From the NCBI GenBank assembly GCA_963169105.1, contig OY720639.1, positions 92,020,559 through 92,084,558 of the forward strand: a stretch of DNA of 64,000 nucleotides. Direction: 5' to 3'. Under the pieces are notes generated by a model. It was not told the DNA's origin and made no database searches. It saw nothing but the letters and a program-made list of their open reading frames with translations. The position numbers and the translations under genes are program-made. Positions 1 to 11,803 of the stretch are shown piece by piece (within the stretch, counting starts at the first letter, position 1; each line of letters starts with the position of its first letter). The stretch is from Ceriagrion tenellum. Lineage: Eukaryota; Arthropoda; Insecta; Odonata; Coenagrionidae.

Positions 1-400
1 CTGGCTTTTTTTGGAAAGGGAGACCCAAGGTCATGTACTGATCAGCATAACGATTAGTTTCCTTTATAATTGTACTTACAAATTCTTCATCGAAGAAAAG
101 TTCAAAGGCATCTAAAATGTCAGTCACCAATGAAGCTTTCCCTTGCGGTCCAGAGCCACCGACGAACTTTTCTCTTTCTCCTTCGTAATTTTTCATGTCC
201 TCCCAGAAAAAGCTTTCCTCTGGTTCCTCCTCCAAATAGTCACTATATTCCTTTATCAAGTCCAATTTGGAACGATCTTCAATCACCTCGTCACTATCAC
301 TTTCAGAGCTCCCCCTCTCTTCTGAATCGTATTCCAGTAGGAGTTCCTCTTCGATTTCTTCTTCAGGTACCAAAAGACTTTTTCTGCTTGTCGATGCCAT
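1..400 (-). CDS. piggyBac-type transposase, N-terminal part (runs off window)
   Basis: An ATG on the minus strand at 400-398 opens a frame with no stop for 133 codons to the window edge, so only the N-terminus is seen. It starts MASTSRKSLLVPEEE and continues through a very acidic segment rich in E, D and S (residues about 13-65), then FFWEDM, then GGSGPQGKA near residues 87-95, and ILDAFELFFDEE followed by KETNRYADQ near 120. An acidic N-terminus, a G-P-Q-G turn and an E-T-N-R-Y-A helix are typical of the start of piggyBac/PGBD transposases (DDE_Tnp_1_7 family), which cut and paste DNA at TTAA sites in the nucleus. The catalytic aspartates lie outside the window. The open frame suggests a fairly young copy. 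A domesticated PGBD gene is the alternative. Confidence 0.75.
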   Translation of the reverse strand, partial: MASTSRKSLLVPEEEIEEELLLEYDSEERGSSESDSDEVIEDRSKLDLIKEYSDYLEEEPEESFFWEDMKNYEGEREKFVGGSGPQGKASLVTDILDAFELFFDEEFVSTIIKETNRYADQYMTLGLPFQKKP

Positions 401-1115
401 TATGTAAAATATGAGATATTTTCAAGGTTCAGTAAGTTGATGCGGTCACAGAAAAGAAAAACTTCCGCGGGAGATACCACACTCAAGAAAGGTTTCATTC
501 AGACTAAAGCGTTTGGCGTTTCGGAAAGAATTCTTCCCCTAAGCCGTGAACTCCGACTTGGCCATGGTCAACCATCTCGGCCACGCAAGCAACTTCATAA
601 TGAAAGACATATTGTACACAAACCGAACGAGATGCAGACCTAAAGACCCTTCTCATTATTTACGATGGTGAGAGATAAAAGGCAGACGAAGGCCTTAGAT
701 AAGAAGGGCCGGCATTTAGAGGGGACGGCGGCTGGCCCCTCTTTCTACGACGCATATGGAGGGTCAAGAGGAGATATGGGAGGGAGAAACAAACCGTTGA
801 AAGACATCCAGAACTTTTAGAGGACATGGTCCTCTAAAAGCTCTGACACCGCAACACCAACACTTAGTGAGAAGAAAGTCGCATAAAATCATTTTTTCGG
901 AATAAGTGTTGAGCAACAAGCGTTCAGAGAGTGTGAAAGAAATTTTCGAAAATTCCGTATAATTATAACATTCTCAATAAAATATGATATATTAATATTT
1001 TATAACAGCTATGATTACCTAAAAGCCACATTATTCTTCTTTCGAATAATACCATACACGCATGTATCGTGAAATAACATAATCGATTAAAAAATTAAAA
1101 TATCCAGATGGTCGC
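401..1115. other. unassigned stretch upstream of the piggyBac-type start
   Basis: No supported gene. If the transposase belongs to a complete element, this is its 5' leader. The part to about 850 is mixed composition with purine-rich runs; the rest is AT-rich. Confidence 0.4.
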
Positions 1116-1186
1116 CGCAACGTACTGGCTACGTCGCTCGACGGCATGTGAAGTTCTAGCGCGACGTACTCACTACGTCGCTCGAC
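1116..1186. repeat. two 27-bp direct repeats, possible piggyBac subterminal repeats
   Basis: Two near-identical 27-bp units (1116-1142 and 1160-1186) share the core CTACGTCGCTCGACG and start 44 bp apart. Just beyond the second, at 1191-1195, is AAGGG, which reads CCCTT on the minus strand, as piggyBac ends often do. No TTAA flanks it, so assignment to the transposase at 1-400 is inference only. Confidence 0.45.
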
Positions 1187-1460
1187 GTTGAAGGGTCCGC
1201 GACTCATATACTTGTTTATATCACCGTATTCAGGTTTTCTTGTCACGTGTTTAGTTTTTCTGACTACAGTTTTCTGAGTACTCTCTGGGGAAATTTGTTA
1301 TTTTCCCAGGCTGATAAGTGAAGCAGTAGAATTGGTTAAACATCCATCAAATTTCAATCTGGAGGATGGATACCCACTTGTCTCAACCTGGGATAGAGTG
1401 GTCGGACGAGAGCGAGGAGCGGCCAATGGGAAACATTTTGAATCTATGGCGTGGTGAGGG

Positions 1461-2280
1461 AACAAGAATTCTAAATAAAACGCTTCATATTACTCTAAAT
1501 AAAATGTGAGAATATTATACGAAGATGGATTTAATTTGAAGCCAGGTAAAATAATGAGCCCTTAATTATTTGAGGTAATATGGACTTCGGAAAATTGAAA
1601 TACTTGGATTACCTTCTAGGCTCATGAAAGAAAATAAACTATGATAAAAAGTATGTACTTTTATCCTTTTTTGTCATTCAAAATACTTTTCTAGGAGATG
1701 GACTGAAGACGGCGTAGGAACTTTGAGATGTGGGACAAGAATTATAAATTATACGCTTCATTTTAATCTAAATTCAATGCTAGAACATTATACGAATGAG
1801 AATATAGTTTTCCATCAGATAAAATTACAAGGTCTTAATTATCTGAGGTAATATGGAATGAAACCATCTCAGAAAACTGAAATTCTTGGATTATAATCAA
1901 AGATCATTAGCAAAAAATAAACTAAGAAAAAGTTTGCACTATTATCCTACTTCGTCACTCAAAATACCTTTCTGAACCACGCCCATCCATCTCATTAAGA
2001 CTCAATCCTTCGGCATTCCGTGGAGATGGACTCAAGACGGGTGATGGGACGAAAATTCTAAATTGCATGCTTCATTTTACTCTAGCTGTTAGAACGTCAT
2101 ACGATTGGGGAAGTAATCCACAATCAGGTAAAATAGTGAGGCCTTATTTATTTGAGGTAATTTGGACTGAGGCAATCTCGGACAACTAAAATACTTGGAT
2201 GAAATGCAAGAATTACGCAATAAAAACTACGATAAAAGTATGTACTTTTATCAGTTTACGTCACCTTTCCAAACCACGTG
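1461..2280. repeat. degenerate tandem array, three ~270-315 bp units
   Basis: Three diverged copies begin near 1461, 1734 and 2048. Each has an opening like AAGAATTCTAAAT then CGCTTCAT, a central TTATTTGAGGTAATATGGA, an AATACTTGGAT block, and a closing TATGTACTTTTATCC followed by GTCACTCAAAATACC. The second unit has about 40 extra bases at its end. No frame stays open across units, so this is non-coding tandem DNA, either satellite-like or an internally repeated element. Confidence 0.7.
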
Positions 2281-3908
2281 TAATAATGAGTGTTTGTCTG
2301 GTGAAGCAAAAACCTTTGTGTTATCCTTTCGACGCTATTTCTTGGCAGCAAAACCGGGGAAGGCCAGAAAAAATATAAGTGCAGGCTATATGTATTTCAA
2401 GTAGGTTAACTAATAAACGTTAGCGGTAAAAAAAGAGCGATATGGTTTGGGCTGAGTGGACGATAAAATACGGTCGAGGGATACTGAATATATAGAGGTA
2501 TATTGAAAGAGCTCGTTTTTTGGCCAGTTTAGATAATAATACAAAGTGAAGACCTATTAGGGTAAATGAACGAGGAGTAGATGCTGTAAGACGAAGGGGC
2601 AGACTCAGAAATCTAAGGGTGATTGCAGAGGAGAATAGTCTATGGAAGATGGGCATTAGAAGTCTAAACCATAAAAGAGCGTGAGGCAATGCATGCGTAC
2701 CAGAGGAGTGAAATTGGTATGCCAAAATAGTTCATTATAAAGAAAAATTTTAAAAGAAGGTTGTCTGAAACCATATGGAAAAAATTTTTTTTTTAAAATG
2801 TCAGTTTTTAAGGCCTATTGACAATAATAAAGCTTCCTGACTCTGTCTATCATGAAACGGATTAGCTTGACAAGAGTATCCACACGCTTCTTACTTTATT
2901 TTATTTCAATGTTTGGAATTAAGCTGGTTGGGACACGGTTGTTCAACTGTCAAATGGTGTATGTACTTATGATAAACCGGAATCCGTTTGCAGTATAAGC
3001 TTTTCCAAGGAAAATGGAAAGAAGAGGGATGGGCGTCGACAAACTCACGCAACTATATCAAGTCACAAACACACATACAACTCAATATTAGGCCCTTTAC
3101 AATACAGGGGCCACGTTTAGGAGCACCAAAGCTTCTTATCCAGAAGGTCAAGTTCAATTTCTGGTAGTAGGATATATTTTTCACAAGAATCACAACACCT
3201 ATTCGGATGCTATGTTAACTGAACTTGTTTGTCGGATAGAACGCTAAACTTGGGTCCCCTGGGAACCTTCCGCTTATATTGGGCTCATACAGGTGGCGGG
3301 TTTCTTTATGACACTCCTTCAATCCCCAGATTATTTCCATTTCCAGAGATTTTTCCCCTACAATTTGCCAACCTACACTAAATGATTCTATTGGTCACAG
3401 TTGCTCACCGTCCTTCTTAAATAACCCAGCTTAAATACATTAGAAAAGAATTTATTATACTAAATCCAGAGATCATCACCTAACACGAAATTTTGATCCC
3501 CATAATCACGAAACAGGGTGAAATGAAATGTGGTGGGAATGTAAAATCAACTATTGTACACTGGTGCTGAAAAAAATTTATGTGAAATTTCTTGGCAATT
3601 TTTTTAAAATTTGAATGTTTGTGACCTACGTTTCGATGCTTTGGTAATACCTTAAAAGGAACTGATATAAAATAGCTGAATACGGGAATGAAGTTACGAA
3701 AGTTGTTCGAGGTAGCATTCATGGATCCTAAGTTTCTTATTCGAACTCCGAGGATAATATTTAACATGAGTTTTTCGATCAATAATTATTTTCTGAGCGC
3801 AAGAAAGTCTGCGGGTGGTATTCAGAAAAAAATAGGTCTCTCAAGAGGTACCAAATGTTCATAAGCCATTCTGAGTCCAAACTACATAGACAGCCTTGGT
3901 TGAAAATA
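2281..3908. other. no recognised feature
   Basis: Mostly AT-rich sequence with short ORFs on both strands that show no family resemblance. No tRNA, inverted repeat or transposon end was recognised. Confidence 0.4.
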
Positions 3909-4848
3909 CAGGGTGCGTTCCAAAAGTCATGAAATACATTTTTTTTACCGCATTGCTACTGGTTGCAGCACGTTCAGACCGGTTGAGTTAAGGAGGGGGC
4001 TCAGGTTTACATCGTACCCAAGGTCAGTCGGCTCTGAGAATTGATGGAGTCAGGATTGCTAATTAAGTGCACCCTTGTTTTGAGACCACGTCACGACGCG
4101 CGATGGTAGATACTTTCAGACAACGTTCGGCGATCAAATTCTGCACAAAACTCGACAAAAACCTGTTGGAACTCACGAATTGCTTAAGCATGCCTACAAA
4201 TAGTCTGCTCTATCGTAGAGGCAAGTTAAAAGGTGGCTGAAGAAATTTAAGGTAGGCCAGGCAGGAGTGGATGATGACCCCCGCTGTGGACGGCCATCAA
4301 TAAACCAAACCGATGAATATGTAAATTGTGTGCTTGATTTGTTGATTTTCTGACCATCAAATGAGTGTTCGGTTGATAACTGACGCACTGAACATTCCGA
4401 TAACTGTTATGCATAGCATCGTTACAAGCAAATTGAACATGCGAAAGGTGTGCGCCAAACTGGTCCCAAAACCGTTGACGAACGAGCGGCATCATGACAA
4501 TGCGCCCAGCCACACGTCTCAGCGCGTCCGCGAGTTTCTGGCGAAGCACAAAGTGGCTACGCTACCACAGCCACCCTACAGTCGAGACTCTTTTTGTTCC
4601 CGAGGGTCAAGACCGCACTCCAAAGACGCCGTTTTGACAGCATTGAGGCTATCGAAGCGGCTGTGACAACAGCTTTAAAGAAGGTTCCCGTCGAGACCTT
4701 CGAGGGGGCGTACCGAACATGGGAGAGTCGATGGGAAAAATGTGTACATGCTCATAGAAATTAACTTGAAGATTATTAACACTTTGTACCGATTTTTTCA
4801 ATAGATATTTTAAAAATATACATTTCATAACTTTTGGGACGCACCCTT
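3909..4848 (+). mobile_element. mariner-type DNA transposon, internally deleted
   Basis: Imperfect terminal inverted repeats of about 28 bp bound the element: the left end reads AGGGTGCGTTCCAAAAGTCA and the right end is its inverse with a few changes (ending near 4848). TA dinucleotides flank both ends (3907-3908 and about 4848-4849), as expected for Tc1/mariner target duplication. The transposase relic inside is in the plus orientation. At about 940 bp it is shorter than the usual ~1.3 kb because the middle of the coding region is gone. Confidence 0.85.
4103..4757 (+). pseudogene. mariner transposase relic
   Basis: Starts at ATG 4103 with an N-terminal helix-turn-helix region (RQRSAIKFC), then in shifted frames VGQAGVDDDPRCGRPS, RLITDALNIPITVMHSIV and MRKVCAKLVPKPLTNE. 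The sequence then jumps straight to HHDNAPSHTSQRVREFLAKH and TLPQPPYS, followed by a last part (EAIEAAVTTALKKVP, TWESRWEKC) in another frame. The jump after LTNE removes the segment holding the first catalytic aspartate. The Asp of HDNAPSH remains, and the normally acidic region after PPYS is frameshifted. The deletion and shifts mean no active transposase can be made. The family assignment is firm; the subfamily is not resolved. Confidence 0.85.
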
Positions 4849-6621
4849 AAAAATGCGCAGGCATAGATAGAGGAGGGGATGGCATGGAAAGAGAAACCAA
4901 AATTTAATTGAGAGACTCAGTGGGAGTGTATAAGTATTTAAAATGAATTAAATTAGTGGAGATGGGGACCATCTTCCATTTGAACGGGACGATGAAGAAA
5001 AATATTTGACTAGATTACTTGGATGTTTGTGAACGTTTCATCAAAAGCATATTTGAAAAATATTTCCAGCATGAGATGCTTACTTTATGCTTTTGTCACT
5101 TTATACTTACTTTTTGCTTGTGTTGGCACGATTTCGGCCATAATTCTAAGAGATCTTTATTTCAATAGGTTTTAATTTTATTTTCATTGTCCAGCAAGAC
5201 TAGATGCTATTTAATTTTCATCCTTATCAAAAGTTATTAGTTCATTCCTTTGGAATTAAAGAAAACCTTGCATTGCGATGAAAATACCGTAAATGACATG
5301 ATAAACTAAATATTTCAAAATTACGCAAAATACTGGACAATAAAGTTAAAGGAACAATGACGATAGAAAACCTCTTAAGCTTTGGGATTGTGTAGAATTT
5401 TCATAGAATCCCTCGGGAAAGGGTTTAGGGCATGAATCAAATAAAATCCTCACAAATGGAAGCGCTACATCTCTGCCGGACGCAATGGTAGACCGGTAAC
5501 GTCGCATTCGTCCGCCGGTATAACGTCGATTTGGCAAGAGGGAAGGCAAACCGTGAATTTCAATCAGCCAGGAGAGTTGACACAATGAAACTTCATGCGA
5601 TGGACGGCCGGACACTTTCGCACACGTAATCTGAGCGATGCAATGAGCGCCTGGCTCTACATTTGCGGCTCCAGTCCGTGAAGTTGCTCGTAGTCGGGGG
5701 GGAATCGTAAAATTGTAAAATCCCAGGGCGGAAGCGTGGATGTAAAACCATTACAACTCTTACATACACGACATAGCGGCGACCCCGTAGGACGCACAAT
5801 AGATGGAAATGGACGACCGAATGATAGCTGAGCCCCCCTCTCACATTTACCCCCCTTCGCAGCGGAATGAGAACAGAACACGTGTAACTAGCACAGGAAA
5901 ACCCTTTCTTGCACTTTGCGGCAATTTTCCTAATAACGCACGAGCACATTACATCCGTGTTGGGTATTACATCGGGTTTTAAAGGGCGCACGTGTAGATG
6001 ACGAACTTAATCCTCATTCGACATCCCAGTGTAAAGTATTTTGCTTCGAACGTGAAGAGAATTTCAGCCAGTGGTGCAGAAAACAGGTCCTGATGCCGCA
6101 GTTGGAGTTGCGTTACGGATGAGATTGCGCGTATTTCACGTATATAAAAATCTATCTGAATCGACAAAAACACCGAATTGGACTCTCTATGGTCAAATAT
6201 TCAAATTTTTGGGGTGCGAGAAAATTAACAACAGAAAAATGAGTAGTTTTGCGCATATACAGTACGGAAAATAAGGAGGATAATTTTGAGCCAGGTGGCT
6301 AAATTAATTAACCTGGTGCTGAAAAATTAAGAGAAAAGCAAATATTCAATTATCGATTATCTTCAAGGAACACAGTAATGAGTATTCTGCATGCGTATGG
6401 TTTTAAAAGTTGAACAAATAGCCTACAACCATTCCAAAATCGGAAGTAATATAATTTTGCGAGAATTAACAAGCCATGTAAGCTGAAAAATACTCATAAA
6501 GTCCTCACGTAAATCCAAGAACTGAGAAAGAAGGTGGAAGTCGAAATGAAACCTGATTGCATATGTACAATTAGTGAATATCACTCACTTTCGTCAGTCT
6601 CACTTGGTGGTATTCCATCAT
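4849..6621. other. unassigned; includes a CpG-rich island ~5470-5990
   Basis: The outer parts are AT-rich with nothing recognised. Between about 5470 and 5990 GC and CpG rise clearly, and ORFs open on both strands without family resemblance. This could be a regulatory island or a divergent repeat. Confidence 0.35.
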
Positions 6622-6738
6622 TAAAAATTTAAAGATGTCAACTTTTACTCTGAAGATGATGTGAATACACATCGAAACCTGAGTCGTTGTTTAATAGATC
6701 GAGTGGTTCTAGTAAAAGTTGACATCTTAAAATTTTTA
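6622..6738. mobile_element. short foldback element
   Basis: Two 28-bp arms (6622-6649 and 6711-6738) are almost perfect inverted copies containing AGATGTCAACTTTTACT. The 61-bp loop carries a hammerhead-like core next to the left arm. No coding capacity. Confidence 0.75.
6650..6685 (+). ncRNA. hammerhead-ribozyme-like core
   Basis: CTGAAGA at 6650-6656 fits CUGANGA. A perfect 6-bp stem II follows (GATGTG 6658-6663 with CACATC 6668-6673, loop AATA), then GAAAC (6674-6678), a four-base loop CTGA and GTC (6683-6685). That gives a 2-bp stem III, the compact type known from Penelope-like elements. Stem I does not form next to the core; the only complementary arm resumes 25 bases further on, so self-cleavage is doubtful. 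Confidence 0.6.
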
Positions 6739-7337
6739 CAATTAGTGAAGAAGTGATGTGCGCTAATTATTCAGCTCGAGGGTCGTTCAAGGAAAGCATG
6801 GAATACGCGACTCCAAGTGTTTTCATTGTATCGTTAAGATCTAGGCAATTGAAATGATGACAGTATACTGTATTTGTCGATCACCAAGTATCCGCCATCT
6901 ACCGGTAAATTTCACTATCGAATGAAAAGAAATTCATTCAAAATGATTCAACGATTGAATTTGCCCTCACATCATTTACTACTGAAATAGGAAAGATAAA
7001 CACTCATATATCACTCTTATTAATTATTTCAAAATGTTCCATCCCCTTTTCCAGAATCTAATTCCATGAAACACCTGCCATACGCCAAAGGTGAGATATC
7101 AGGTTATTGAATCAATTGAGATTGGTGATGCTGTATCGAAAAATTGCTATATTATTTGGTTGCTGATACATAATAAAAAAATTAAGTACTATACCTTGAT
7201 AGGCACGATTTTATTTATTTACTTTTTATGTATCTTTACTATCCCGAAAACAGCACAATGTGCAAATTTACGTCGGGTGGATAACAGTAACAACGAACGA
7301 GATAAAAACACCCATGTCCTAGGCAGATAATATTCTC
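6739..7337. other. no recognised feature
   Basis: AT-rich sequence with one short ORF (7091-7330) that matches nothing I recognise. Confidence 0.35.
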
Positions 7338-7408
7338 TCCAGGCGGGACTCGAACCCGCGACCCTCGGGTTAGCGAGGACTTTACCCCGCCGCCACCGGG
7401 GCCGACAT
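7338..7408 (-). repeat. tRNA-like SINE head
   Basis: On the minus strand a B-box GGTTCGAGTCC (7346-7356) is preceded by an anticodon-arm-like hairpin (CCTCG / CGAGG) and an A-box-like TGGCGGCGGGG. The putative acceptor ends do not pair, so this is not a functional tRNA gene. It is best read as the RNA polymerase III head of a tRNA-derived SINE. Confidence 0.55.
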
Positions 7409-9400
7409 TAATAATTATATGACGTTATGCATGTAGTTTAGCGACATTAGCCTCTAATGACTTCAGGTTTTATTCATAGAATTAGTCATAACCTTATTAT
7501 ATGAGATGTTCGACACAGCAGTACTTTGAGGACTAATATAGAGCCTAATAATGATGTGAATGAAAAAAATTTGCAGCAATATCAGAAGGTGTCATTTCAG
7601 CAACAAAATCCTTGAGTTGTTTTTTCTGTCAGTTTACGAGAACCGTACTTCCATCATTATTATTTGCTGCATATATCTAAAGAATATGCAAGTGTTTAAC
7701 AACACATTCTTATATAATAACACATTCCCGTTAAACCATTCTCTGAGCACTTAACTTATGATATTGATGGCAGTGATTTACCTCTTGTTTCACAAAAATT
7801 GCATGTGTCAGTCCAATAAAGAACATTTTGAGTTTTAGATTTTGTATTTTTAAGGCTACTGTGCTCGTAGCATGAGAAGTTTAATTAAATGGTTTAAAAG
7901 CATGCAAACGTTCTATTCCATATTCCTTCTGAATAAATCTTCACTTCATATCTTCGACGTAGGTAACATTTAACATGATTTTTTATGCAAGATACTTCAA
8001 TTGACATTTATCTTGTTTTTATTTCAAAATCTGGCTGTTGATCTTGCTCTCGGTTAACATAAAAGTGCCTTGACAGGAGCCATGAGCCTTTCTGATTGAA
8101 TGTGACAATTTGGTGAATTAATTACTCATAGCCGGAGCAAAACAGCATCCGTGCACTTCGAGGCACGGACGAGAAGATTGCTTGTTCAACTAAATAAACA
8201 AAAATAAACGCATTCGGGAATTAGTTAATGAATCTTGCCAGGCTATTCTTTACTGTCTCCCGGTTGATATAAGGGCACCAAACTTCACTCGCACCGGGCT
8301 CTGCCGGCAAAATTAATCAAACGGCCCAAACTGGCTATTCTAGCTCCGGGTGAAATATTTCCCCAGCGATGCGATGCACGGGAGAGACGACGTACCTGGC
8401 TAAATTACGCGCTTTGGGTAAGACAGAAGAGCAGCGGTTGGCGAAGGGAGAGGTGGGAAGAAAGAGGCACATGCAAGAGTTGCGTTGAGACATTATGAGC
8501 TTAATTCAAGCCGATTAATCCCCACCAACTTCCACCCAAGAGCCACGGAATCAATGGTTGGTTCCGCGGACGAGAATGCCAGGGCAATGGCGTTTAATTT
8601 CTGAAGCGCTTCCGGTGTGGGTCGAAAGATAAAAGACACGGGCAATGGGAGTTGGGGTGTTGGGTGGAGTTTCGAGACTGCACCGAGCAATTCTCTAACG
8701 AGACCGCCAATTTCACACTCGCCTCAGGGGGAATAACAGGTGGGAAGGAAAAGATTCTCCTTACCCGCCTGAAAACTACAAAATCCAAACGTCCACCAAC
8801 CAAGCACTGGTTTCCGGTAGTTTGCTGGATAGTTAGCGGTACCGACTAAGCTAAGGAGGACTCGTTCAATTGAATTCAGACTCCGGATAAACGTAAAGGT
8901 TCACTGGTCGGTCGAAGAGATGGTGGATAGTAGGAGCAGTAGAGAAGACTTCGGGTTTAACCCATGCGAAACGTCAGTTGAATGAGTCCTGAAGACCCGT
9001 TTATTTCTATCAAAGGCAAAAAAACTCAGGATTAGATCGTATTCTTTCGCTTACTATAATATAAAATGATTAAGCTAGGAGATTAGGCAAATGGTGCAAA
9101 ATAAAGTAAAATATCTTACACATAATATTATTTTTTTCAATGGCTTTTCACGCTCTACAGACAAACTGAAATATTTCAAATTTTTGCTAAATATAAGTGC
9201 AGATTTAGGGTGTTTGCCAATTTCGTTCCCATGTAATTTTCCATTGTTTCCTTGGATTATGCTTTGCAGGACTGACAGGCTACATCACCGGCAAGATCTT
9301 TCAATATCAAAGAGGCCTTCGCAACGTACGTAAATCCGCCATATCGTGCTTATTTTCCTGTATTATCCATAAGAATAGTACAGGTTTTTCGACGTATTTG
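7409..9400. other. unassigned; CpG-rich part ~8340-8870
   Basis: 7409-8230 is AT-rich with nothing recognised. From about 8340 to 8870 GC and CpG increase and overlapping ORFs open on both strands, the usual effect of GC-rich DNA. No exon could be supported. Confidence 0.35.
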
Positions 9401-9407
9401 TTGGTTT

Positions 9408-9530
9408 GGTAGTGCATTTGTATTCTAAACGATAACTTGTGCCGAATATTCGTAGATTTCCTTGGGTGTGCTATGGAGGTAAACGCACTCGAATAGCACA
9501 TTAATGGCGGACATGTGGAGGAAATAATTG
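9408..9530. repeat. dispersed repeat, copy 1 (see 20908)
   Basis: AGTGCATTTGT, then a TTGGGTGTGC block, then a GGC..TGTGG.GGAAAT block recur in the same order and spacing near 20908-21030. Family unknown; the terminal boundaries cannot be placed. Confidence 0.5.
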
Positions 9531-10386
9531 CAAAGAGCTATAAGAGAGGAACGATAAAATCGGTATCGAACGACCTTGCATCACAGGAAGATCCGTAGAA
9601 TACACAGGTTGCCTCAATCGGAGTTGTTTGCAAATTGTCGAAATGGTTTTAGAGACCTTAGTGACAACCCTGCATAGGGGTATATTGAAATATGGATGAT
9701 AAATAGTACAGTTTTCTTGTCCATTTCGATAAATCATCTTTTTCATTATACCATTTTGTTAATAATTACAATTTTTTAATGGTAATTTATACATGACTCT
9801 CTTAAAACGACTGGCTGAATAAAAAAGTAGATCAGGAATTGACAGATTTAAGCATTGAGATTACGAAATGATTTGCATTTTAAATTACCGGTTCAGATTA
9901 CGACTAAATTATCAAAAAGCACCAATCGACTTCTGGGTTTTCTTTCAAAGTAGACCGGGCTGGTTGGACAGCTGTATTTATGACAGAAATCACGTCAAGT
10001 GAAAGGCCAGCAAACGGCGCTCCGTATCGGGAATTTGTAATATTTACGTGTTTTGAGACAATCTGTATAATTTGCGGACCTTGACGCCACAGGATATATC
10101 ATTCTAGCAAAGAGGTTATCATTGGTCTCGAACAAAACTTAATTCCTCCGCCCCTTATGATTTTTAATGTATTTTCATCCCATTATGTCAGCAAGCTACG
10201 AATGAATCTATTCGAATTTACCATTATAAGAAAACTTATTCATCACCAACTCCACTGCAACACTCCCAAACCAAAAAAACATCGGCTCCTCGACAATTTT
10301 ATTCCAAAATGAGAAATAATAACCACAGTAATATTTGCATGATTGCTAAAGAGAGTTGTCTAGAGGGTATCACGAATTAACATACG
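9531..10386. other. no recognised feature
   Basis: AT-rich, short ORFs only, no inverted repeats or transposon ends seen. Confidence 0.35.
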
Positions 10387-10550
10387 AATAGATACAAAGG
10401 ACATTTATGGGAATATTTTTTGCATATATTTGTGTCGAAGACAGATGCATTTTAGGCTAAGGTTAGAAATATAGGGGTGAATATTAGCGAAACTATAGCT
10501 GTCTGGGATGTATTTTGGTATTTTTAACTATTCTTCTTTTGAAGTTTTCA
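10387..10550. repeat. dispersed repeat, copy 1 (see 14051)
   Basis: GATACAAAGGACAT, TTTTAGGC, a GAATATTAG.GAAAC block and TGTATTTTGGTATT reappear in the same order at 14051-14214. Similarity is clear along about 160 bp, and the family is unknown. It has no coding content. Confidence 0.6.
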
Positions 10551-11015
10551 AAACCCACAAAGGTTTTTCAGTTGCAAAAAGGACGTTTTCAAAATAAACT
10601 GTTAAACGATTTTCACTTTCGTATCATCGCATCTATAACTTTTTTATTACGACTAGTATCATTACTTATGGTAATGACTGCTCAATTTATGATAAATACA
10701 ATACAATTATCATCCAGAAATATAATAATTTTTGCTTTTATAAATGTAACTGAATAAAGCTTATTCTCACATGAAATTTATTCCTAAAAGTCGATGTAAC
10801 TTGAATTTTAAGTAATCTCACTTCTAGATCATTGCAATCATATTAGTATGGTTGTTACATTTTTAGGGCTTTAGAATGCACTAAAGCTGTCATAGGTTAG
10901 GTATAAACTTCATCAAAACATGATGATTGGCATGGTAAAAAAGTTGCACTTCCGCGACTGTGAAAACAATGAAAGAAGGAACTAAATTTCTAATGAACAC
11001 ATTAGAAATAAGAAA

Positions 11016-11016
<1 letters not shown>
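10551..11016. other. no recognised feature
   Basis: AT-rich; one 80-residue ORF at its start shows no family resemblance. Confidence 0.35.

Positions 11017-11065
<49 letters not shown>
11017..11065. repeat. (TA)n microsatellite
   Basis: About 24 uninterrupted TA units. Likely length-polymorphic and able to form a cruciform. Confidence 0.95.
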
Positions 11066-11067
<2 letters not shown>

Positions 11068-11261
11068 TATTTTTCTATAGAAAGCATTGTGATATTTAAT
11101 TAACCTATTTTTGATATGTGTTTTAAGAAAAAAATGGTTCACACTAGAAGTACCGGAGGGGTCACTTTGATCCCTTACTATTTTTTTACGATCCATCGTT
11201 TCTGACTGAATATTCCCAGCTGTTCCATATTCCCCGAATTTAATTTTTAACCAGGAGAATA

Positions 11262-11407
11262 TAAGTGATTCAGAGTCACCCAGGACTCGCCATGGATTAA
11301 AATTACGAAGTCAACCGCAATGCACAATTGTGCGTAATTCCACTGAGGAAAAATCATCCGTCTTGACCGGGATCCGAATCCAGAACGCTCAATTTCCGAT
11401 CGAGTGT
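11262..11407 (-). repeat. tRNA-derived SINE fragment
   Basis: On the minus strand GGATTCGGATCCCGGTC followed by a GGATGATTTTTCCTC block matches the inverted SINE pair at 24615-24812 (GGTTCAATTCCCAGTCC, then GAATGATTTTTTCCTC). A tail with GGGTGACTC also matches that locus. The B-box is degenerate (GGATTCGGATCC), so it is an old copy. Confidence 0.5.
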
Positions 11408-11800
11408 TTTTTTTTTTGCTCCAATGATTTTATTTTATAACAATATCATATTAAAGTACATTCGTTAGCATACAGGGCAAAAAAAAGATCCGCTCCAAAG
11501 ACACATACATTTATAATACATTTTTGTTTAAAGTATTTTTAGACACATACATGAATATATTTTACATATTTTATATTTTTTATCTCTTTTTTACATAAAA
11601 TACTATTAAAAGACGTTGAGCAACTATGCATTTTCATGCTCTGAGGAGGGGAACTGCTTATTTAATATTTTAATTTTATCGATTAAAGCCGATCTTATAT
11701 ATTTCTGACCTGTTTGACTTTCCACGAAAGTTGCTATTAGTTCTGTTTAGATTATATTTTTCTTGGCAGAAAATAGTTTAAAATTTAGTGTTAATAGATT
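11408..11800. other. likely 3' flank of the LINE remnant downstream
   Basis: AT-rich, no gene. It lies downstream of the minus-strand remnant at 11804-12057 and could be its 3' untranslated region. Confidence 0.3.
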
Positions 11801-11803
11801 CTT

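Noticed and set aside
1186..1200. Defined left end of the piggyBac-type element
   Set aside because: CCCTT is present on the minus strand but there is no adjacent TTAA, so an end cannot be claimed.
7338..7408. Functional tRNA gene
   Set aside because: B-box and an anticodon-like arm are present but the acceptor ends do not pair; read as a SINE head.
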